A stretch of 64,000 nt of DNA, taken from contig NZ_AP025509.1 in NCBI RefSeq assembly GCF_024347615.1, forward strand, positions 1,240,001-1,304,000. Direction: 5' to 3'. How positions within the stretch are numbered: position 1 is the stretch's first letter; each line of letters begins with the position of its first letter. Origin of the DNA: Vibrio splendidus (GTDB lineage: Bacteria > Pseudomonadota > Gammaproteobacteria > Enterobacterales > Vibrionaceae). A program made the position numbers and the translations under genes. Positions 38,118-46,778 of the stretch are shown piece by piece. The notes beneath the pieces are model-generated. The model saw only the letters and a list, made by a program, of their open reading frames with translations. It was not told the origin of the DNA and searched no databases.

Positions 38118-38438
38118 TTAGACATCCTCTGATTGATTAACTTGAGCCGGAGAATTCCATAAATCACGCAGTCGGATAATGGCTTTTTCAAAATCTACAA
38201 AAGCAATGATAATGGCGAGCACCCACACCCAGTGCCAAATGAAGCCAATCCAAGTGAGCGCGGTAATCAACCCTATCTGATGGTGGTCAGTCTTATGAGC
38301 CTTTTGAATAGGGATCTCGTGAAGCTTCCAAAAACCGAACAGGCCAGCCGCTATGGTGCTGATCAGCACGATAGCGGCTGCTATATGTAAAACGGTATCT
38401 GCAGAGGTCTCTACATAAGGGATACTGATTAAACTCAT
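38118..38438 (-). CDS. Small DUF3302-like membrane protein, second copy
   Basis: 106 residues, two membrane segments. The core LHEIPIQKAHKTDHHQIGLI followed by W-x-GFIWHWVWVLA follows the same pattern as the YiaW protein at 6719 (HDIP...H.HQ...W...H..W..WA). Upstream partner of the HlyD gene with no gap, the same order as yiaW-yiaV and E. coli yibI-yibH. Function unknown. Confidence 0.85.
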   Translation of the reverse strand: MSLISIPYVETSADTVLHIAAAIVLISTIAAGLFGFWKLHEIPIQKAHKTDHHQIGLITALTWIGFIWHWVWVLAIIIAFVDFEKAIIRLRDLWNSPAQVNQSEDV

Positions 38439-39065
38439 TGCTCATACTCTTGTAAATTAAGACCAACACAGGATATATGCCACCCACTTACAACGGCAAT
38501 TTTAGATAAATTACGTCATATAAAATAACATGTTGATATAAATCATCAGATAATGTGTGCGGTATATCAAAGTAGCAAGGTATTAAGTTCAGTAGCCTGA
38601 CGCTATTAAGGAGAGCTGATGAGATTCACAGCTAACGCTGCTTAAGTAGGTGGGAATGCCGATAGAAAGATTAGATGACGACAAAACATGGCAAGTCATG
38701 CACCAACGTAGATTAAGCAAAGCAGGTGATGTCTGTTGAAGTGGCTTTTTTACCTATACAAGTTTAGGCAGCTATTTCCGAACACAATGTTTTTATCAGT
38801 AATGGTTTACACACCATAAATACTAGAACATTAAGCCAATGGAACATTATTCAGCAGGCTTATACCTCAACAAAAGCACAAAGATTTAACATTTAGCTCC
38901 AAAAGCACCACATGGCGCAAACAATCACCCTAAAAGTAAACTATTCCTAGACACCCTCTTAGATCCCGCTAATATGACCGCCCATTCCACTAGTGTATAG
39001 TTGGATTTGGTACAACTTTATAAAAAAATACATCACTATAATAAATTAACAATTGCAGGTATTTT
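38439..39065. other. 627-bp gap between DUF3302-like gene and sstT
   Basis: No convincing gene. A 27-codon open frame starts at 38656 behind GGTGG (MPIERLDDDKTWQVMHQRRL...) and ends at 38739. It has no recognised relative and may be chance or a gene remnant. Promoters of both flanking units should lie here. Confidence 0.5.
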
Positions 39066-40280
39066 ATGCAAAATCACAACATGCTCGCCCGCATCGCTCG
39101 TGGAAATCTCGTTCTACAGATCCTTGCTGGTATTGTTTTCGGTGTCGTTCTCGCCATGGTTTCTCCTTCAGCAGCTCAAGATGCAGGCCTATTAGGTAGT
39201 CTGTTTGTTGGTGCTCTGAAAGCTGTTGCCCCAATTTTAGTATTCATTCTTGTTGCAGCTTCTATCGCAAACCAAAAGAAAGGTCAGCATACTCATATGC
39301 GTCCAATCATTGTGCTTTACCTGATTGGTACGTTCTCTGCAGCACTGACTGCTGTAGTACTGAGCTTCATGTTCCCAACCACTTTGACACTGGTTGCTGG
39401 CGCTGAAGGTGCTAACCCTCCTCAAGGTATTGCAGAAGTTCTTCATACGCTTCTATTCAAGCTTGTAGATAACCCAGTTAGCGCACTAATGAACGCGAAC
39501 TACATCGGTATTCTTGCTTGGGCAATCGGTCTTGGTCTTGCACTGCACCACGCATCTGCAACAACCAAAGCGGTTTTCGAAGACCTTAGCCACAGTGTTT
39601 CACACATTGTTCGCTTCATTATTCGTCTTGCGCCATTCGGTATCTTCGGTCTTGTTTCGGCTACATTCGCAACAACGGGCTTCGATGCACTAGCAAGCTA
39701 CGGTCAACTGCTAGCGGTTCTACTAAGCTCAATGCTTATCATTGCTCTTGTCGTTAACCCACTGCTTGTCTTTGTAAAGACAAAACAGAACCCATACCCA
39801 CTTGTACTGCAATGTATTCGTGAGTCTGGTGTAACGGCATTCTTCACTCGTTCAAGCGCTGCAAACATCCCAGTGAACATGAACCTTTGTAAGAAGCTAG
39901 AGCTAGATGAAGACACTTACTCTGTATCAATCCCTCTAGGCGCAACCATCAACATGGCAGGTGCTGCAATCACCATCACTGTGTTAACGCTTGCAGCTGT
40001 ACACACAATGGGTATTGAGATTGATATCTTCACTGCGATTCTACTAAGCCTTGTTGCTGCAATTTCAGCATGTGGCGCATCAGGCGTTGCCGGTGGCTCA
40101 CTGCTACTGATTCCTCTAGCTTGTGGCCTATTCGGTATCTCAAACGATGTAGCGATGCAGGTTGTAGCGGTTGGTTTCATCATTGGTGTGATTCAAGATT
40201 CGGCTGAAACAGCGCTTAACAGCTCAACTGACGTCGTGTTCACTGCGGCTGTATGTAAAGCTGAGCAAAACAAAGCTTAA
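39066..40280 (+). CDS. sstT: Sodium/serine-threonine symporter SstT
   Basis: 404 residues, about eight membrane segments plus re-entrant loops, of the DAACS family. Begins [20 protein letters not shown] and contains the family motifs [40 protein letters not shown] and [20 protein letters not shown]. Takes up serine and threonine with Na+. Length is close to E. coli SstT (414). Single gene with its own terminator. Confidence 0.96.
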   Translation: MQNHNMLARIARGNLVLQILAGIVFGVVLAMVSPSAAQDAGLLGSLFVGALKAVAPILVFILVAASIANQKKGQHTHMRPIIVLYLIGTFSAALTAVVLSFMFPTTLTLVAGAEGANPPQGIAEVLHTLLFKLVDNPVSALMNANYIGILAWAIGLGLALHHASATTKAVFEDLSHSVSHIVRFIIRLAPFGIFGLVSATFATTGFDALASYGQLLAVLLSSMLIIALVVNPLLVFVKTKQNPYPLVLQCIRESGVTAFFTRSSAANIPVNMNLCKKLELDEDTYSVSIPLGATINMAGAAITITVLTLAAVHTMGIEIDIFTAILLSLVAAISACGASGVAGGSLLLIPLACGLFGISNDVAMQVVAVGFIIGVIQDSAETALNSSTDVVFTAAVCKAEQNKA

Positions 40281-40336
40281 CAGCTCTTGGTATTAGGCTT
40301 TAACTCTAAGCTCTAAAAGCAAATAGCACACAAATA

Positions 40337-40364
40337 AAAAGGGAAGCATTCGCTTCCCTTTTTT
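40337..40364 (+). terminator. Rho-independent terminator of sstT
   Basis: Stem GGGAAGC/GCTTCCC, ATTC loop, A tract before and T run after. Confidence 0.92.
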
Positions 40365-40389
40365 GTTGTCTTGGTTTTCTAGATTACGG

Positions 40390-40432
40390 CTAGAAGCTAT
40401 ATAGCTATATAGATTTATAGATTTATAGCTTC
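40390..40432. repeat. Short A/T-rich repeats downstream of sstT
   Basis: GCTATATA twice then GATTTATA twice, bounded by GAAGC and GCTTC so that the whole can fold back. It lies between converging genes. Confidence 0.6.
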
Positions 40433-40472
40433 AGTCATTTTTGTCTAACTCATCAAAGCTAACCAACACGTT

Positions 40473-41726
40473 TTAGTGGTTGCTTTTCCAGCTTGGATCC
40501 ACTGCTGCCTGACTGAAGTCTAGAGAGTTAGGGCTTGCTTCTTTGTTATGCGTTGCTTGATCGCTGGATGACCCTTGATTCGCAGCACCGCTATCATGGT
40601 TTGGCGTCGCCTGCTGGTTGTAATCGACGTTAGAACCTTGCTCACTCGAAGCTTTGGTCTCTATATGACTACCATCGACATTTAGCTCCTCACCTTCTTC
40701 ATCGGACGCTTCTTTAACCTTCTTAGGGACAGGGACATTGCGTTTGTAGAGCTTGTTGAGCGCCTTAATGATTGAGTGCTTAGTGATTGCTTCTTGGGTC
40801 AGCTTGGTCATTATCGGTTTAGTCAGAGCTTGTAAGCCCACGACGGCATCCACACCGAGTTCACCGCCTACTTTATCCCTCAAATGCTTGGCTTCTGAGT
40901 AACCAAAATGAGCCGATAGAAATAGCCAGATATAAGCGATAGCGTTGCCGTGTTCACCATGGTCAATCCAAGCTTCACCTGCTCTAAACATGGCTTCTGC
41001 ACTGTTCTTTTCTGCGGCCGTCTCAAACCAGTAAACAGCCTCACCATGGTTAGGCTCAACACCAACACCGTTCAAATAACTCATACCGAGTTTGATCTTG
41101 CCGTCTAAGCTATTCTTTTCCGCAGCTTTTTGGTACCACTCGACAGAGCTTTCGGCAGAGTAGTCTGGGTTTTCTTTATCTAGACACCAGTCACCGATAA
41201 ACAGCATTGCTTCAGTATTACCACCAGCCGCAGACTCTTCAATATAGGTATAACCTTTAGGGATGTTTTTATCAGTTCCACGACCAAAGACGAGCGCTTT
41301 GCCCATCTCAAATTTCGCAGACACGTCATTGTCCAATGCGGATATCGCAAGCTGCCAAAAGTTGGCTTTTTCTCTTAAAATCAGGTCTTCTTTACGCTTC
41401 ATGCTTAGGCGCACAATGCCGTACATGCCATTGATATTATCGAGTTGCGCCGCTTTGTCGTACCAATACAGAGCTTCCTTAATATTGTTACGTTCAGCTT
41501 CTTTTGCCAAATACAGTATCGACGGTACATGCCCGGTTTCGGCTTTGAAGTGACGCTCTTTTTGCTCTTGTATGCGCGCTTTTTCAATCGCTTTTCGATA
41601 AGCGACAGCACGAGCCTTACGTTCTTGTTCCAAGCGCTGCTTTCTTAGCGATAAAGAGATCAGCCACACGGCGACAAGTATTAACGAAAGAGCCGTCGCA
41701 CCAATTGCGATTCCCATTGTACTCAT
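40473..41726 (-). CDS. Sel1-repeat protein with N-terminal membrane anchor
   Basis: 417 residues. One membrane segment at the start (IAIGATALSLILVAVWLISL), a basic/acidic helical linker, then about five Sel1-like repeats (about 70-270) with the A-x-x-x-Y/W and G-x-x-x-x-A spacing: ALYWYDKAAQLDNINGMYGI, AEKNSLDGKIKLGMSYLNG, GEAVYWFETAAEKNSAEAMF. The C-terminus (about 330-417) is low-complexity, rich in Ser, Gln and Asn. Sel1 proteins are scaffolds for protein contacts; partner unknown. The gap 41727-42039 holds no gene. Confidence 0.88.
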   Translation of the reverse strand: MSTMGIAIGATALSLILVAVWLISLSLRKQRLEQERKARAVAYRKAIEKARIQEQKERHFKAETGHVPSILYLAKEAERNNIKEALYWYDKAAQLDNINGMYGIVRLSMKRKEDLILREKANFWQLAISALDNDVSAKFEMGKALVFGRGTDKNIPKGYTYIEESAAGGNTEAMLFIGDWCLDKENPDYSAESSVEWYQKAAEKNSLDGKIKLGMSYLNGVGVEPNHGEAVYWFETAAEKNSAEAMFRAGEAWIDHGEHGNAIAYIWLFLSAHFGYSEAKHLRDKVGGELGVDAVVGLQALTKPIMTKLTQEAITKHSIIKALNKLYKRNVPVPKKVKEASDEEGEELNVDGSHIETKASSEQGSNVDYNQQATPNHDSGAANQGSSSDQATHNKEASPNSLDFSQAAVDPSWKSNH

Positions 41727-42039
41727 AAAATATTTTAACCTAACTCGGCTGATACTAGCCCCGATACCGGGAAAGTGATCAACCCATAGTGAATGGTATG
41801 TTTCTAGTTACAGGGAAAAGCGCCGTTATTAAAACGTTCCGCCCTAAAATGAACTTAGTTCAGTATCTCAGGAATACATAGCGATAAAAAGTCTACTAAG
41901 ACCTATCCTTATGCACTCCATAAATGGTGTGATCTTGCTTCAATAGAGTTCGATAATGAAGACCACCTTTAAGCAAAATAATCTTAAAAAACGACAACGA
42001 AATTGATGAATACCTATTAGCAATCCCATGTCGCTGTAG

Positions 42040-42642
42040 TTAGTTCAGTTGGCCGTATATGTAAGCCAGTTCAGCAACCGTTTTAGCAGAAAATTTCTTC
42101 ATTAAACTCGCTCGGTGTACTTCTACCGTTCTCATCGCGATACATAACTCATCAGCGATTTTTTGGTTACGTTTTCCGTCAATGATCTGCTTAAGAATAT
42201 CGATTTCTCGGTCAGTCAACGATGCATACGCTTGGCGGTAAACATTCATGTGTAAATGCTTTTCAGAAGCGTCCAAACCTTGTTTGATCGCCTCAGCTAA
42301 CTCACCGCCTTTAACTGGCTTTTGGAAGAAGTTCACCGCGCCGGCTTGTAAGGCTTCAACCGCCATTGGCACATCACCGTGACCCGTCAGGTAAATCACC
42401 GACAGTGGGCTCTGCGCCTTCACCATCAACTCATGAACTTGTTGCCCTCTCATTTCAGGCATTCGGCTGTCTAACACCACGCAACCTGGCGCACTCAAAT
42501 CCACTGAGTCCAGAAAGCTCGGGCCATCTTCATAGGCTGACACCGTAAAATCATGCTCTTCCAATAAGAACACCAATGAGTCACGCATCGACTCATCGTC
42601 ATCAACCACATAGACCGGCAACGTTTGATGAAGTTCAGACAT
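42040..42642 (-). CDS. ttrR: Response regulator TtrR
   Basis: 200 residues: receiver domain (DDDE near residue 15, phospho-Asp in VVLDSRMPEM, Thr in YLTGHGD, Lys in FFQKPVK) and a LuxR/FixJ-type HTH (LTDREIDILKQIIDGKRNQK). It forms a two-component pair with the sensor kinase 11 bases upstream and should activate the tetrathionate genes. A candidate operator is at 44701-44714 and 50325-50338. Confidence 0.94.
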   Translation of the reverse strand: MSELHQTLPVYVVDDDESMRDSLVFLLEEHDFTVSAYEDGPSFLDSVDLSAPGCVVLDSRMPEMRGQQVHELMVKAQSPLSVIYLTGHGDVPMAVEALQAGAVNFFQKPVKGGELAEAIKQGLDASEKHLHMNVYRQAYASLTDREIDILKQIIDGKRNQKIADELCIAMRTVEVHRASLMKKFSAKTVAELAYIYGQLN

Positions 42643-42653
42643 AACAAGATTCC

Positions 42654-44543
42654 TTATGAATCATTTGAAATAGAGGAAGGTAGTGTCACCGCGACATGAC
42701 AACCATGAGGAGTCAGTGAAGTAATGCTCATTTTGCCACTGTGGTCTTCAATCACATCTTGGCAAATCGCAAGCCCTAATCCCAAGCCGTTTTCTTTGCT
42801 GCTCACAAAGGCTTGAGTGACTTGTTGCTCGGTAAAATCTAAGCCCGTGCCGTTATCGATAACCGACAGCATCATTTTATCCGGTTGATACTCGGTAATC
42901 ACTTTAATTGTCGATGGTTCGTTATTTTTGTTACCAATATCAGACGTAGCGCTTTGTTCGCGATGCATCTGAGCATTACACGCATCAGTCGCATTGTTGA
43001 TCAAATTTACAACTACCTGCTGCAATCCGACAGGGTCAACATATAGCGTGATAGGTTTACCCACAACATAACGTTCAATGGTTATCTTGTGTTTCTCTAA
43101 TCTAAACTGCAGTAGCTCGATGGTATCTGTAAGAAGCACTTCTATATCAATTTGAGATTTATCTGATGAGCGTTTTTTGATCATGTTTCTTAGGCGCTGG
43201 ATGATCGCATCAGCACGGTCCACTTGAGACTGTATCTTCTCAAATACAGGCTCTATGTCAGTCAGCGGTTTGTTCTTCGAAATCCGCAGTAAACCACCTT
43301 CGCTATAATTCCGAATAGCTGCCAAAGGCTGATTAATCTCGTGTGCCAAGCTACTTCCCAGTTCACCAACTACCGCGATTCGTTGTGAGTGCTCTAGCTG
43401 TTCACTCTTACTTTTCAGCTTATACAGCGTCGCTTCTAGTTGCTTTTTGCTGCGACTGAATTTGTATTCTAGCCAGAAGTGGTAAGCATTCAGAGACACG
43501 ACAAGAATAAAGAACGCCCATGCCCACTGTTGATTGTACTTGAGCCAGATTAACGCTTCTTTCCACCAAGGTTGTTGCAGTGGATGCATGTCGAGTTGTT
43601 GATATAGCTTATCGATCGACAGCAGGCTTGTCGGTGACGTCCAGCCCGATGCATTCGCTGCAATGGCGGGCGCACTGCTTTTTGGCATAGCAAATAACAC
43701 CTGACTCATTTGTTTCGCCAGTGCCGAAGACGCTCGCTCTGTTTTGGCAAACGACCAGTTAGGATACAACGGTGTAGACACCTGACATCGGAACCCTTCT
43801 GGTGCTTGATTCTCGATAACACGATATTGACCCGCCACCAGCAAACCTTCGCTGATCATGCTCTCGACCAAACACGCAGGCACCACCGCAGCTTCAATGT
43901 GCCCTTCACGCAGTTGATACAAGCTAGCATCAATAGGGAAACCTAAGAACTGAGTATTAGAGAAAAAGTGATTGGGGTTGAGCCCTTGTTGCATCACTTG
44001 GTAACGCATAGTGAGGTAACCACCAAAAGCATTTTCAGATACTGCCGCAATCGGCTTACCGCTAAGTTGTTCGAGAGAGATATAAGGCGACATTCTTCTC
44101 ACCACCAAGGCAGAACCAATGCTACGTGTATTACTGGTGCCTTGAGCTTCAAAGTTATGACTGGTCATGGTTGCCATCCAAGAAAGCGCATACTGGCGTC
44201 CTAATCGAACCGCCTGACCGGGGTTGGTGATGACAAAATCAACAGTGACATCTTTTACCGCTTCGGCCATCTCTTCCAAGTTGAAAGGCTTGAGAACAAA
44301 GTATTTTCCGGGAATGCGCTCCGACAGCCAATCCATTGTCGGCTGCCAACGCTGCTGAGCGGAAAGCTTACCTCGAGTCGCCAACACGCCAACCTCTATG
44401 ATTTGCTCAGACTCAACAGTGCTTGTCGTTGCAATCTCTTGCTCCGATTGAGCGGCTAAACAGATTCCTGCGGTTAAGCTCAACCAACAAAGGCCAACGA
44501 TTGATATTAGGTTTCTGACTGTCACTGAAATCTCTTTCTCCAA
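42654..44543 (-). CDS. ttrS: Tetrathionate sensor histidine kinase TtrS
   Basis: 629 residues. Signal-like N-terminus, a periplasmic PhnD-type solute-binding domain (about 48-315; VGVLATRGKLSAQQRWQPTM), one membrane segment (WAWAFFILVVSLNAYHFWL), then a kinase core with phospho-His in SSLAHEINQPLAAIRNYSEG, N box NLINNATDAC and G boxes DNGTGLDF and GLGLGLAI. It detects tetrathionate in the periplasm. Operon ttrSR, divergent from ttrBCA. Confidence 0.94.
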   Translation of the reverse strand: MEKEISVTVRNLISIVGLCWLSLTAGICLAAQSEQEIATTSTVESEQIIEVGVLATRGKLSAQQRWQPTMDWLSERIPGKYFVLKPFNLEEMAEAVKDVTVDFVITNPGQAVRLGRQYALSWMATMTSHNFEAQGTSNTRSIGSALVVRRMSPYISLEQLSGKPIAAVSENAFGGYLTMRYQVMQQGLNPNHFFSNTQFLGFPIDASLYQLREGHIEAAVVPACLVESMISEGLLVAGQYRVIENQAPEGFRCQVSTPLYPNWSFAKTERASSALAKQMSQVLFAMPKSSAPAIAANASGWTSPTSLLSIDKLYQQLDMHPLQQPWWKEALIWLKYNQQWAWAFFILVVSLNAYHFWLEYKFSRSKKQLEATLYKLKSKSEQLEHSQRIAVVGELGSSLAHEINQPLAAIRNYSEGGLLRISKNKPLTDIEPVFEKIQSQVDRADAIIQRLRNMIKKRSSDKSQIDIEVLLTDTIELLQFRLEKHKITIERYVVGKPITLYVDPVGLQQVVVNLINNATDACNAQMHREQSATSDIGNKNNEPSTIKVITEYQPDKMMLSVIDNGTGLDFTEQQVTQAFVSSKENGLGLGLAICQDVIEDHSGKMSITSLTPHGCHVAVTLPSSISNDS

Positions 44544-44672
44544 ATGGACTGTTTATTCAATTTATTCTCGATTCATTTTATGTCAGCGGCGTGTTTCGCG
44601 CTTAGCTCATGCTTGAGCGCCTTAAATAAGCCTCTAAAACAAAGCATAACAGCTAGATTGGTAAAACCACAT

Positions 44673-44686
44673 TTGTTCTAGATCAA
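44673..44686. promoter_or_regulatory. Putative FNR site of the ttr promoter region
   Basis: TTGTT-ctag-ATCAA, nine of ten core positions of the FNR site TTGAT-N4-ATCAA. A second, overlapping inverted repeat, GATCAA-ct-TTGATC, follows at 44681-44694. Oxygen control through FNR is known for Salmonella ttr. Confidence 0.55.
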
Positions 44687-44700
44687 CTTTGATCTGGGTA

Positions 44701-44714
44701 TGTGGAAATCCACA
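44701..44714. promoter_or_regulatory. Palindrome upstream of ttrB, candidate TtrR site
   Basis: TGTGGA-AA-TCCACA, 68 bases before the ttrB ATG. The same word, with ATA continuing to its right, occurs upstream of tsdB at 50325. Confidence 0.65.
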
Positions 44715-44782
44715 ATACCCCGTGAACGGTCAAAAACTGACAATGAGCCTAACAGATCGAATACCCATTTATAGGTACCTCT

Positions 44783-45619
44783 ATGGACTCATTGAAAAGA
44801 CGGTTTCTTAGCCAATTCGGCAAGGTTTCCGCTGGTGCTGCGCTCATTCCCATTGCCGGAATCAACACCGCAGTCGCAAGCACAGCCATTCGTAATAACA
44901 ACCAACCTGACCGCAAAGGCGAAATAGGCAAACGCTACGCCATGGCGATTGATTTACGTAAGTGCGTTGGCTGTCAGGCGTGCACTGTTGGCTGTAGCGT
45001 TGAAAACCAAGCACCAATTGGCCAGTTCAGAACCACCGTAAAACAGTATGAAGTCTCCCTTGATGATGGTTCGACGGCTCAACAAGACGTGAAATCATTC
45101 ATGTTACCTCGCCTATGTAATCACTGTGACAACGCCCCCTGCATCAAGGTTTGTCCTGTTCAAGCGACCTTCCAGCGTGAAGATGGGATAGTGATGGTCG
45201 ACAACGAACGCTGCGTAGCCTGTGCTTACTGCGTTCAAGCTTGTCCTTACGATGCTCGTTTCATTAATAACGACACCCTTACCGCAGACAAATGTACCTT
45301 CTGCGCACACCGCCTCGAAGACGGCTTACTGCCTGCTTGTGTAGAAACCTGTGTCGGTGGCGCGCGTGTCATTGGCGACCTTAAAGATCCAAACAGCGAG
45401 ATCAACCGTCTGCTCAATGAAAACCAATACGACATCAAGGTGCTTAAGCCAGAGCAGAATACCAACCCCCATGTTTTCTATATCGGCATGAACGAGCGAT
45501 TCGTTAGCCACATTGAAGGCCAACCTGCGATTTATGATCCAGCCGCCATCGATAACTCATCCTCTAGCAAACAAGAATTGGCAATCGCGACACAAGGCAA
45601 ACAAGGAGAGACAGCATGA
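44783..45619 (+). CDS. ttrB: Tetrathionate reductase iron-sulfur subunit TtrB
   Basis: 278 residues with a twin-arginine signal (KRRFLSQFGKVSAGAALIP). Four ferredoxin-like Cys groups: CVGCQACTVGCS, CNHCDNAPCIKVCP, CVACAYCVQACP and CTFCAHR...CVETC, giving four [4Fe-4S] clusters. It carries electrons from TtrC to TtrA in the periplasm. Its end overlaps the ttrC start (ATGA). Confidence 0.96.
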   Translation: MDSLKRRFLSQFGKVSAGAALIPIAGINTAVASTAIRNNNQPDRKGEIGKRYAMAIDLRKCVGCQACTVGCSVENQAPIGQFRTTVKQYEVSLDDGSTAQQDVKSFMLPRLCNHCDNAPCIKVCPVQATFQREDGIVMVDNERCVACAYCVQACPYDARFINNDTLTADKCTFCAHRLEDGLLPACVETCVGGARVIGDLKDPNSEINRLLNENQYDIKVLKPEQNTNPHVFYIGMNERFVSHIEGQPAIYDPAAIDNSSSSKQELAIATQGKQGETA

Positions 45620-46764
45620 ATATCACTGAGGTGTTAGTTCCCGCTCAAGAGATCGCTTGGCTACCGTGGGCGGTTCAGTATTTCTTCTACATAGGTTCGG
45701 CTTACGCGGCGGCGATTCTGTTTTTGATTGCCCTGATATTTAAAAATTCAACCAGTCATCAATTTCGTGCAGCCCTTGTGCTTGTGATGGCAATCGGCGC
45801 GATTGTTGGGCCATTAGCGCTTACTGGTGACTTGCATCAACCCGGACGTGCGTGGCATTTCTATGCTCACATCACGCCTTGGTCATGGATGTCATTAGGC
45901 TCTTTGTTTCTACCTCTATTCTCTGGTCTGGCTGTCGCGACGGCTTGGGTTTACCTGCGTGACGACATCGCACAGCTTAAACAAAGTGAAAACCCATTTC
46001 TAAAACGTTTGTCTTGGCTGACGCTAGGTAAATGGCAAATATCATCAAAGCTGATGATTGCACTCGCTGCTGTGACGGCTATTTCGGGCCTAAGCATCGC
46101 GCTTTATACAGGTGCCGAGATTGCGATTTTGGCGAGCCGACCGCTTTGGCATCAACCGGCTTCTCCACTACTTTGGTTCACGACCGCATTCTTTGCTGCT
46201 ACGGGTTTAACGCTGTTGATTTGGGCTCTGCTGCCTTCAAGCAAACCAAGCTTAAAACCAACAGACCTAGCTCTGATACAAAGAACCATTACCTTAACGG
46301 GTGGCCTTGCCATCATTCTCACGTCGATTTGGGCATCTAACCATGGTCACTTCAGCCTGTATGAGAACGACGCTTGGGGCATCAATTTAGGCATCATGAC
46401 CACCAGCATTTTGCTGTGCATGATCTTGGTTCTACCACTGCAACGCCTATCGCAAAGTAAGCTAGGAATTATCTGTGTTGCGCTTGCGACCATAGTTTCT
46501 GCATGGGCGGTACGTTGGGTCACCATGATGGAAGTTCAAACCATTCCCCGTTTTGATGTGGGTGCATTCCCTTATGAACTGCCGATGGGTAGCGCAGGAT
46601 TACTCGGCATTGTTGGTATGTGTGGCCTTTGGCTAGCACTTGCGTTGTTCGCCTCTGAGATCGTGTCTGCTGGATCGTCAAGATCAACTGGCTCTGCGAC
46701 AAAGACAGCATCTAAGCCAAACCAAAACACATCATCACCACTTAACCGCTCACATAGCTTGTAG
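45616..46764 (+). CDS. ttrC: Tetrathionate reductase membrane subunit TtrC
   Basis: 382 residues, about nine membrane segments, NrfD/PsrC family. It oxidises membrane quinol and anchors TtrA and TtrB. Characteristic stretch: LTGDLHQPGRAWHFYAHITP, then SWMSLGSLFLPLFSGLAV. The C-terminal 30 residues are polar and Ser/Thr-rich. Overlaps ttrB by four bases and precedes ttrA by 14. Confidence 0.95.
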   Translation: MNITEVLVPAQEIAWLPWAVQYFFYIGSAYAAAILFLIALIFKNSTSHQFRAALVLVMAIGAIVGPLALTGDLHQPGRAWHFYAHITPWSWMSLGSLFLPLFSGLAVATAWVYLRDDIAQLKQSENPFLKRLSWLTLGKWQISSKLMIALAAVTAISGLSIALYTGAEIAILASRPLWHQPASPLLWFTTAFFAATGLTLLIWALLPSSKPSLKPTDLALIQRTITLTGGLAIILTSIWASNHGHFSLYENDAWGINLGIMTTSILLCMILVLPLQRLSQSKLGIICVALATIVSAWAVRWVTMMEVQTIPRFDVGAFPYELPMGSAGLLGIVGMCGLWLALALFASEIVSAGSSRSTGSATKTASKPNQNTSSPLNRSHSL

Positions 46765-46778
46765 TCTGAGGAATCATC

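Noticed and set aside
38656..38739. Small protein gene of 27 codons
   Set aside because: It has a fair ribosome site but no relative I can name, so it is mentioned only within the gap description.
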